Shown here piece by piece: positions 1 through 4,863 of a stretch of 6,584 nt of DNA. The stretch spans positions 1 to 6,584 of the forward strand of contig VXTA01000001.1 of the NCBI GenBank assembly GCA_009837685.1, given 5' to 3'. Position 1 is the stretch's first letter; each line of letters starts with the position of its first letter. The stretch is from Chloroflexota bacterium (GTDB taxonomy: Bacteria > Chloroflexota > Dehalococcoidia > Lucifugimonadales > Lucifugimonadaceae). The position numbers were made by a program, and so were the translations under genes. Below the pieces are notes generated by a model. The model was not told where the DNA came from and did no database searches. It saw only the letters and a list, made by a program, of their open reading frames with translations.

Positions 1-2
1 CA

Positions 3-155
3 CAAACTCCACAACCGCACCAAACACCAACCCTCTCTCAAACTTGGCGCAACCTCGCAAGAGCAATGCTCAAACACCGCATCATGACCCTAGTAGGCAT
101 GACCCCAGCCTACATCCCCGACGAAACCCAAGAACAATACCGCTTCACCACTTAA
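3..155 (+). CDS. C-terminal end of an unrecognised protein (partial, 5' end outside window)
   Basis: An open frame enters from the left edge and ends at TAA (153-155), giving about 50 codons. The last part reads plausibly as protein: residues around 66-152 include MLKHRIMTLVGMTPAYIPD and end in EQYRFTT. From about base 51 most codons end in C or A, matching the + strand genes downstream, which is why this frame is preferred over frame 2 (open to about base 217 but a low-complexity Pro/His/Arg/Asn mix). The stop is followed at once by a hairpin, as expected at a gene end. I do not recognise the family. The first 15 or so residues (rich in Q, T and P) are less convincing, so the coding call is strongest for the last 35 codons. 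Confidence 0.5.
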   Translation, partial: QTPQPHQTPTLSQTWRNLARAMLKHRIMTLVGMTPAYIPDETQEQYRFTT

Positions 156-182
156 CGCCCGTTTCGCTGCACGAAAGGGGCG
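156..182 (+). terminator. Hairpin directly after the upstream stop codon
   Basis: Left arm 156-166 (CGCCCGTTTCG) pairs with right arm 172-182 (CGAAAGGGGCG) around a 5-base loop CTGCA. This is an 11-pair stem with a single G-G mismatch (161 against 177). It begins at the base after the TAA of the upstream frame. No T-run follows, so it is not a textbook intrinsic terminator; it may act as a 3' end stabiliser or a weak terminator. Confidence 0.5.
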
Positions 183-196
183 CGAGCGAAGCGAGC
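182..196. repeat. GCGAGC-GAA-GCGAGC short direct repeat
   Basis: Two copies of GCGAGC (182-187 and 191-196) flank GAA. The middle, GCGAAGC at 186-192, is the heptamer known from DNA structure work as an unusually stable mini-hairpin. It abuts the preceding hairpin. Its role is unknown; it may be part of a small dispersed intergenic element. Confidence 0.4.
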
Positions 197-206
197 GGGG
201 TATGCC

Positions 207-220
207 CGTTCAATTGAACG
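207..220. promoter_or_regulatory. 14-bp perfect palindrome upstream of ogt (operator candidate)
   Basis: CGTTCAATTGAACG is a perfect 14-base inverted repeat centred 20 bases upstream of the centre of the proposed ogt -10 hexamer, so it covers the -35 position. This size and location are typical of a dimeric repressor or activator site. It is not an Ada box (AATT-N6-GCAA). It carries GTTC-N4-GAAC, the opposite half-site order from the Gram-positive LexA box (GAAC-N4-GTTC). The binding protein is unknown. Confidence 0.4.
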
Positions 221-230
221 CGCCCAACCT

Positions 231-236
231 TACAAT
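231..236 (+). promoter_or_regulatory. -10 hexamer candidate for a leaderless ogt transcript
   Basis: TACAAT matches the sigma-70 consensus TATAAT at 5 of 6 positions and ends six bases before the ATG at 243. A transcript from it would start at or within a base or so of the ATG. There is no Shine-Dalgarno in front of ogt, which fits leaderless translation. The -35 is poor: TTCAAT at 209-214 with a 16-base spacer, lying inside the palindrome. Confidence 0.4.
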
Positions 237-242
237 CAAACC

Positions 243-782
243 ATGACACCACAACCAATCTCCTCCGAAATCTTCGAAACCGCACTCGGATGGATCGCCA
301 TCGCCGCAACCGAACGCGGTATTGTCCGAGCCTCCCTGCCCGAACCAACTCCCGATACTGCCCTTGAGGCCATATCTGACATCAAAAATGGGTCACTAGC
401 CGAATCCAACGCCGCGCTCCATGAAGCGAAGCGACTCCTGACCCTCTACTGCGACGGCGAGCCCATCTCGCTCGACACAATCCCCATCGACGACTCTGCC
501 TGGACCCCATACACCCAACATGCTCGTGCGGCATGCCGCACCATACCACGCGGCGAGACTCGCACCTACGCATGGCTCGCCGAACAAGCATCCGGCAACC
601 CCAAATCCGCACGCGCCGCCGGCAGAGCAATGGCCACCAACCCGATTCCCATTATCATCCCTTGCCACCGAGTAATCGGCTCCAACGGCAACCTCCACGG
701 CTTCGGCGGCACCATCGGCCTCCCCCTAAAAGCCCGCCTCCTTGAAATGGAGGGTGCTCCCTCTCCCGTCATACCCACATAG
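243..782 (+). CDS. ogt: Methylated-DNA--protein-cysteine methyltransferase
   Basis: Suicide DNA repair enzyme that moves the alkyl group from O6-alkylguanine (and less well O4-alkylthymine) in DNA to its own cysteine. It acts in the cytoplasm. The 179-residue length is usual for the Ogt/MGMT family: a variable N-terminal domain (about 1-82) and a C-terminal DNA-binding/catalytic domain (about 86-171). The hallmark IPCHRV sits at 140-144 with nucleophile C141. R124 lies 17 residues before it, the spacing of the human arginine finger, and N133 is the conserved hinge Asn. Y109 matches the phosphate-rotating Tyr, and GFGG at 153-156 is also typical. The start at 243 has no Shine-Dalgarno and may be leaderless. 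The normal family end is near LLEMEGA (166-172); the last seven residues, PSPVIPT, run into a dispersed palindromic repeat that supplies the stop codon. Family assignment is secure; ogt rather than ada or MGMT is a naming choice. Confidence 0.95.
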   Translation: MTPQPISSEIFETALGWIAIAATERGIVRASLPEPTPDTALEAISDIKNGSLAESNAALHEAKRLLTLYCDGEPISLDTIPIDDSAWTPYTQHARAACRTIPRGETRTYAWLAEQASGNPKSARAAGRAMATNPIPIIIPCHRVIGSNGNLHGFGGTIGLPLKARLLEMEGAPSPVIPT

Positions 783-797
783 GCGGGTATCCAGAGG
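765..797. repeat. Dispersed palindromic repeat (REP-like, WIPAFAGMT type) overlapping the ogt stop
   Basis: The core is ATACCC (771-776), eight bases, GGGTAT (785-790). The stem extends by one C-G pair past a mismatch, leaving loop ATAG at 779-782. On the - strand it translates as WIPAYVGMT, a variant of the WIPAFAGMT-style peptide that appears in many spurious bacterial ORFs because of an abundant GTCATTCCCGCGNNNGCGGGAATCC-type repeat. Architecture (six-base arms, eight-base spacer) is also like Neisseria dRS3. The ogt stop TAG (780-782) lies in the loop. Only one copy is in this window, so repetition elsewhere is inferred from resemblance. Confidence 0.65.
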
Positions 798-822
798 TGG
801 GGATGGCGGTGCAAATCCCCAC
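797..822 (+). terminator. Hairpin between ogt and argG, possible ogt terminator
   Basis: GTGGGGAT (797-804) pairs perfectly with ATCCCCAC (815-822) around a 10-base loop. A short TTTT (828-831) follows five bases later. The stem is good but the T-run is short and displaced, so this is a weak intrinsic terminator or the outer part of the adjoining dispersed repeat. Confidence 0.4.
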
Positions 823-833
823 TCCCGTTTTAC

Positions 834-875
834 GATTGAAAGTTGAGGCATATCGCCCACGTGAGCCTTTCAATC
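834..875 (+). promoter_or_regulatory. Inverted repeat in the argG leader
   Basis: GATTGAAAG (834-842) and CTTTCAATC (867-875) are perfect 9-base reverse complements separated by 24 bases, just before the argG ribosome binding site. The element could fold in the mRNA leader or be a two-half-site operator. It does not resemble an ArgR box (AT-rich 18-mer). No confident -10/-35 pair was found in this leader. Confidence 0.35.
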
Positions 876-885
876 AACACCAATC

Positions 886-890
886 AGGGA
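886..890 (+). promoter_or_regulatory. Probable argG ribosome binding site
   Basis: AGGGA lies 12 bases before the ATG at 903, slightly far but the best purine-rich stretch available. It supports the 903 start over the in-frame TTG at 843, which would add 20 residues lying inside the leader inverted repeat and unlike any ArgG N-terminus. Confidence 0.4.
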
Positions 891-902
891 ACCCACCAAC
901 CA

Positions 903-2126
903 ATGGACAGAGACAAGTGCGTGCTCGCTTACAGCGGCGGAATGGACTCCACCATCTCCATCGTCTGGATCCGTGAAAACTACGACCTCGACGTCGTTAC
1001 CCTCTCCGTCGACATCGGCGCAGGCCCCGAACTCGAAGGCATCCGAGAACGTGCCGCATCCGCCGGCGCCGTCGAATCACTCGTCTGGGACGTCAAAGAC
1101 GAGTTCGCCAGCGACTTCATCGTCCCCGGACTAAAAGCCGGCGCGATGTACGAATCCGCATACGCACTCTCCACCGCCTTCGGCCGCCCCCTAATGGCCA
1201 AGAAGCTCGTCGAAGCCGCACGCCAAGTCGGAGCCGTTGCCGTCGCACACGGATGCACTGGAAAAGGAAACGACCAAGTCCGCTTCGACGCCGGAATCAA
1301 AACCCTCGCCGCACACGGCGAACCTCTCCGCATCATCGCCCCCGCACGCGAATGGGACATGACCCGCGACGAAGAGAAAGAGTTCGCAAACCGCGCCGGA
1401 CTAGAACTTCGCGAAGTCGGCGACGACCAGCGCGTCTACTCCATCGACCGCAACATGTGGGGGCTCGCTATCGAAGGCGAAGACCTCGAAGATACCTGGT
1501 TCGCACCGCCCGAAGATGCCTTCTCTTGGACACAAGCACCAGACCAGACACCTGACGAAGCCGAAGAGGTCTCCATCTCATTCGAAGAGGGCGTACCCGT
1601 CGCGCTGAACGACGAAAAGATGGATCTCGTAGAACTCATCGACCAGCTCAACCTCCTCGCCGGATCACACGGTGTAGGCAGAGTAGACCACCTCGAAAAC
1701 CGCCTAGTCGGCATCAAATCGCGCGAAGTCTACGAAACACCAGCCGCCATCGTCCTCTACCAAGCGCTATCAGCCCTCGAAACCGCGACCCTCTCACGCG
1801 ACCAGCAACGAGTAAAAGCCCAACTCGCACAACTCTACGCCGACCTCGTCTACGACGGACGCTGGTACACCGGACTCCGCGAAAACCTCGACGCTTTCGT
1901 CAACTCCGTCATGCGCTACACCACCGGCGATGTTCGCGTCAAACTCTACAAAGGCTCCTCAACCGTCACCGGAAGACGGTCTCCGTACTCCCTCTACGAC
2001 TTCGAACTGGCAACATACTCCACCGAAGACGAGTTCGACCACGCCGCCGCCGTCGGCTTCATCGACATATACAGCCTCCCGGCTAGAACCCAGATGAAGC
2101 GACAAACCATGCGCGACGCCCGATAA
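903..2126 (+). CDS. argG: Argininosuccinate synthase
   Basis: Condenses citrulline and aspartate using ATP to argininosuccinate plus AMP and PPi, the penultimate step of arginine synthesis, in the cytoplasm. The 407-residue product is full length for the short (about 400-residue) bacterial ArgG type. An N-terminal PP-loop ATP-binding motif AYSGGMDST sits at 9-17. YALSTAFGRPLMAKK is at 87-101. The citrulline/aspartate-binding block GCTGKGNDQVRF is at 117-128, YSIDRNMWG at 179-187, ENRLVGIKSREVYE at 265-278 and KLYKGSSTV at 347-355. ATG 903 gives the standard N-terminus. The PP loop reads GGMDST, where most ArgG proteins I recall read GGLDTS; the substitutions keep the generic SGGxDS pattern. 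Codons end heavily in C. Another arginine gene, argD, lies beyond the repeat gene on the opposite strand, so they are not one operon. No terminator is evident in the 55 bases after the stop. Confidence 0.96.
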   Translation: MDRDKCVLAYSGGMDSTISIVWIRENYDLDVVTLSVDIGAGPELEGIRERAASAGAVESLVWDVKDEFASDFIVPGLKAGAMYESAYALSTAFGRPLMAKKLVEAARQVGAVAVAHGCTGKGNDQVRFDAGIKTLAAHGEPLRIIAPAREWDMTRDEEKEFANRAGLELREVGDDQRVYSIDRNMWGLAIEGEDLEDTWFAPPEDAFSWTQAPDQTPDEAEEVSISFEEGVPVALNDEKMDLVELIDQLNLLAGSHGVGRVDHLENRLVGIKSREVYETPAAIVLYQALSALETATLSRDQQRVKAQLAQLYADLVYDGRWYTGLRENLDAFVNSVMRYTTGDVRVKLYKGSSTVTGRRSPYSLYDFELATYSTEDEFDHAAAVGFIDIYSLPARTQMKRQTMRDAR

Positions 2127-2167
2127 CGGGTTTCTTCCGAGCCAGCCTCTCCGCGTCCATGCGGCGT

Positions 2168-2173
2168 TAACAT
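2168..2173 (+). promoter_or_regulatory. -10 candidate for the repeat-protein gene
   Basis: TAACAT (TAnnnT pattern, 4 of 6 to TATAAT) ends eight bases before the GTG at 2182, a spacing similar to that at ogt. There is no Shine-Dalgarno in between, so transcription starting at or next to the start codon is possible. No good -35 was seen. Confidence 0.25.
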
Positions 2174-2181
2174 TCGATGGT

Positions 2182-2268
2182 GTGAAGCATTATCGACCTA
2201 TTATCAGCACAGCCCTCGCAGTCGTCGCGATACTGACCACCACCGCAATTGGGCAAGTCGCCGCGGCA
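2182..2268 (+). other. Signal peptide of the repeat protein
   Basis: Codons 1-29: n-region with K2 and R5, an uninterrupted hydrophobic/small h-region from about I7 to G24, and A27-A28-A29 as the -3 to -1 cleavage box, so the mature protein starts at D30. There is no lipobox cysteine, so Sec export with signal peptidase I cleavage is expected rather than lipid anchoring. Confidence 0.85.
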
Positions 2269-4851
2269 GATGTCATCCCTGCCACGTTCTCCGACGGCTC
2301 ACACCGCGTCGGCATCGACATCGCACCCGGCACATACTTCGCGGAGTTCGAAGACGGCATTTGCGCACTGAGCATCACCGACACCGACGGCGCGCAACGC
2401 ACCCCAACGTTTCGGGCCAGAGCGATCGTGACGATCACGGAAAGCGATACGCTCGTGCAGACTAGAGGCTGCGGCGAGTGGAACCCTCGTGAAACCCGCA
2501 AACCTCCGCTAAGAGAATTCAGTGAGGGGTTGTACGAGGTCGGAGTCGACATCGCTCCCGGCATCTACACCGCAGACCAGAACCAGGGACGCTGCCTATG
2601 GTTCACGCGCACCGACTTCACATATCAGCCGAACTACGACGGTTTGGTTACATGGTGGAGAGTTGGCGAGCCGATCGTAGAGCTAAAGATCGGCGACGGC
2701 GGCTTCTACTCGATTCGATGTGGCACTTGGCAGATCCGAAAAGGAGGCCGGCCATCAGAACCACTATCGGAGTTCAACGACGGCTCGTATCTGGTCGGTG
2801 TCGACATCGAATCGGGCGACTATGTGGCCGATTCGGACGGCAACACTTGTAGATGGTTCCGGAACTCGCCGTTCAACGTTGCAGTGTCGGATTTCAGTGG
2901 CGGTTACCAGTCCATCGGACGACAGATCGCAACTATCTTGCCGTCGGATACTGGCTTCTACAGCGATGGATGCGGACCTTGGGAGCCGTTCGATCCCGAC
3001 GACGCACATGCCGAACCAGAGCCTACGATAGGTGCCGGAACATTCGCTGTAGGCGTCGATGTGCAGCCAGGAGTCTATGTCGCAGACGCCCAAGAAGGCC
3101 GCCAATGTCGATGGTTCATCCTCGGCGGGTTCACCGGTCGAGACGAGGACATAGTGGAGGGCGGAAGTGGCATTTTGCGAGGCATCGTCGAATTGCCAGA
3201 CGCCCCAATTGGATTCCGGTCCATCGATTGCGGACACTGGACCCAGGTCGATCCCAACATTGAGATAGACGCCGCCAAGACTTTCGGCGACGGCGAACAC
3301 GTCGTCAACCTACACATATCACCCGGCTTATATCAATCACCAGGCGGGGAAAGAGGACAATGCTCGTGGCGTCGTTTCATTGGATTTGGAACCGGGCCCG
3401 GCAACAACCCCGCGGTGCGCATACCGACGGGACGTAAAATCGCTGAAATTGTATCGACCGACAACGTGTTCAAGAGCTACGGATGCGGTGGCTGGGACCC
3501 ATTTGTCCCCGATGATCAATCGGAGGCGCTTATAACTTTCCAGCGCGGCACATGGGCGGTTAACACCGAGATCTCGCCGGGCACGTATGTCGCCAAAGAA
3601 CCGGATGGCAGGGTCTGCTATTGGAGTCGCTTGTCCGCGTTCACTGGCGAACCGGATGACTACACCGTTTCTGAACAGTCAGTAAACCATTCGATAACGA
3701 CGATCCATAGCCACGATGTCGGTTTCTACTCCCAAGGATGCGGCATTTGGACTTTGGTGACCACAGAATCACCCGCTTCGACGGCAGAACTCCCAGATTC
3801 GTTTGAGAATGGCATCTATATCGTCAATCAAGACATTGGGCAGGGCACCTACATCGCGGACGCAATCGACGATTCGAATTGCTTCTGGAGCCGGCTCTCA
3901 GGATTCGACGGCGACGCCTTCAATCGGATCAACGATTATGGTAGCGCCGGGCAAGCAATCACCACTATCCTCGAGTCTGACGAAGGGTTTAGATCGCGCG
4001 GTTGCGGAACTTGGCGCAGACTTGACGAAGTAGAAGATGCCATTGTCGCATCAACGTTTTCAGACGGCACATATCGAGTCGGGATAGATATACCGCCCGG
4101 CACCTACATCGCGACGAGTACAGGTATCGCGACGTGCCGTTGGCGCCGACTGTCCGATTTCACCTGGACCTCTGGCAATATCGTCGAGGTCATCGCCGGC
4201 GGGCCGAAAATCGCCACTATTCTACCCACCGATACCGGCTTCGCTTCCGCGGGTTGCGGTGAATGGACACCGATTGACACGCTTCAGTTTTCGCAATCAG
4301 ACCTGCCGAGAAGATTCAACAATGGATCGTACCTCGTTGGCGTGCATATCGAGCCAGGCACCTACTACGCCCAGCCTCGAAGCCTCGGCAGTTGCAGGTG
4401 GAGCATCGCAAATGACTTCACCGGCGACGCTACAGCCACTGTCATCTCCGGAAAGACAAACGATCGCTGGATCGTGACCATCGAATCCACGGATGTAGGG
4501 TTCGTCACGTACGGATGCGGCATTTGGCGCAAAATCGAGGACCGGCTGCCCCTCGCCCCGTACGACACTTTCAAAGATGGCGTTTATCGCGTCGGTACCG
4601 AGGTCGTCCCCGGCACCTACATCGCAGAAGTGCCGACCGCGCGTTTCATCGACGGACGGCCCAGACCGACTTGCCGATGGCAGCGAGTATCAGGTTTCAG
4701 GCACGTCGAATCCGACATGATCGAATCGGGTGACGAATTCTCCGCAACCCACCGATCATTCACCACCATAAGGATCGAAGTGACGATCGATCCAGCAGAT
4801 ACTGGTTTTGTCTCCAGTGGTTGCGGAAGATGGCGCAGAGCAGACGGGTAG
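2182..4851 (+). CDS. Secreted protein of ten tandem two-cysteine repeat units, function unknown
   Basis: 889 residues. Residues 1-29 are a signal peptide: basic start (K2, R5), hydrophobic stretch 7-24, and a VAAA-type cleavage site after A29. The rest is ten diverged copies of one unit, from FxDG to GCGxW, about 70 residues plus a short acidic or Pro/Ser/Thr linker, period about 85. Each unit carries FxDGxYxVGxDIxPGxYxA, then CxW, then DxGFxSxGCGxW. There are exactly 20 cysteines, two per unit, implying one disulfide each in an extracellular fold. It has no transmembrane anchor, LPxTG, enzyme motif or other domain, and it ends five residues after unit 10. From memory, single copies of this kind of unit occur in secreted hypothetical proteins of Actinobacteria and Chloroflexota; I know no function. 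The GTG start gives an intact signal peptide; the ATG at 2177 is out of frame. Base composition differs from the neighbours. A surface-layer, adhesion or ligand-binding role is a guess. Confidence 0.9.
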   Translation: MKHYRPIISTALAVVAILTTTAIGQVAAADVIPATFSDGSHRVGIDIAPGTYFAEFEDGICALSITDTDGAQRTPTFRARAIVTITESDTLVQTRGCGEWNPRETRKPPLREFSEGLYEVGVDIAPGIYTADQNQGRCLWFTRTDFTYQPNYDGLVTWWRVGEPIVELKIGDGGFYSIRCGTWQIRKGGRPSEPLSEFNDGSYLVGVDIESGDYVADSDGNTCRWFRNSPFNVAVSDFSGGYQSIGRQIATILPSDTGFYSDGCGPWEPFDPDDAHAEPEPTIGAGTFAVGVDVQPGVYVADAQEGRQCRWFILGGFTGRDEDIVEGGSGILRGIVELPDAPIGFRSIDCGHWTQVDPNIEIDAAKTFGDGEHVVNLHISPGLYQSPGGERGQCSWRRFIGFGTGPGNNPAVRIPTGRKIAEIVSTDNVFKSYGCGGWDPFVPDDQSEALITFQRGTWAVNTEISPGTYVAKEPDGRVCYWSRLSAFTGEPDDYTVSEQSVNHSITTIHSHDVGFYSQGCGIWTLVTTESPASTAELPDSFENGIYIVNQDIGQGTYIADAIDDSNCFWSRLSGFDGDAFNRINDYGSAGQAITTILESDEGFRSRGCGTWRRLDEVEDAIVASTFSDGTYRVGIDIPPGTYIATSTGIATCRWRRLSDFTWTSGNIVEVIAGGPKIATILPTDTGFASAGCGEWTPIDTLQFSQSDLPRRFNNGSYLVGVHIEPGTYYAQPRSLGSCRWSIANDFTGDATATVISGKTNDRWIVTIESTDVGFVTYGCGIWRKIEDRLPLAPYDTFKDGVYRVGTEVVPGTYIAEVPTARFIDGRPRPTCRWQRVSGFRHVESDMIESGDEFSATHRSFTTIRIEVTIDPADTGFVSSGCGRWRRADG
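2287..4833 (+). repeat. Ten protein-level tandem repeats
   Basis: Units from first Phe (Ile in unit 4) to last Trp: 2287-2481, 2518-2730, 2773-2982, 3028-3240, 3283-3495, 3538-3750, 3802-4014, 4057-4266, 4315-4527, 4570-4833. Invariant in all ten: the Gly of FxDG, the Val of VG/VN, the Gly and Tyr of PGxY, both cysteines and the CGxW ending. Cysteine spacing is 36, 42, 41, 41, 41, 41, 41, 40, 41 and 50 residues. Unit 1 lacks the Trp after its first Cys (CAL instead of CxW) and is short; unit 10 has insertions before and after CRW. I see no long near-identical nucleotide blocks, so the duplications look old and the protein pattern conserved. Confidence 0.9.
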
Positions 4852-4863
4852 TTAATCTTAATC
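4852..4863. repeat. TTAATC tandem hexamer at the convergent gene junction
   Basis: TTAATCTTAATC spans the 6-base gap between the repeat-gene stop (TAG 4849-4851) and the argD stop (TAA read on the - strand, 4860-4858) and the last argD codon. No bidirectional hairpin with T-runs is visible around it, so how the two converging transcripts end is not clear from sequence. Confidence 0.5.

Noticed and set aside
207..220. LexA (SOS) box or Ada box
   Set aside because: Half-site order is reversed relative to the Gram-positive LexA box and the Ada pattern is absent, so no named regulator can be assigned.
566..814. - strand ORF containing WIPAYVGMT as a real protein
   Set aside because: It is antisense to ogt and starts in the dispersed repeat; this peptide is a known hallmark of spurious repeat-derived ORFs.
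843..902. Upstream in-frame TTG start for argG adding 20 residues
   Set aside because: The extra residues do not resemble any ArgG N-terminus, they cover the leader inverted repeat, and ATG 903 gives the standard family start with a purine-rich site upstream.
814..902. ArgR operator in front of argG
   Set aside because: No AT-rich 18-base ARG-box-like palindrome is present; the inverted repeat here has a 24-base spacer and different sequence.
2127..2181. Intrinsic terminator after argG
   Set aside because: Only very short arms (CCGC/GCGG with six-base loop at 2151-2164, and CGG/CCG near 2127-2139) and no T-run follow.
2764..3300. Long open frame (178 codons) on the - strand inside the repeat gene
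   Set aside because: It is antisense to conserved repeat units whose cysteine and Trp pattern shows the + strand is coding; open antisense frames are common in GC-rich genes.
2287..4833. CRISPR array or nucleotide satellite explanation for the regular spacing
   Set aside because: Repetition is at protein level, with an 85-codon period and diverged DNA; there are no short identical repeats with unique spacers.
4834..4851. C-terminal surface anchor (LPxTG, transmembrane tail, sorting signal)
   Set aside because: The protein ends RRADG five residues after the last unit's Trp; there is no hydrophobic segment or sorting motif.
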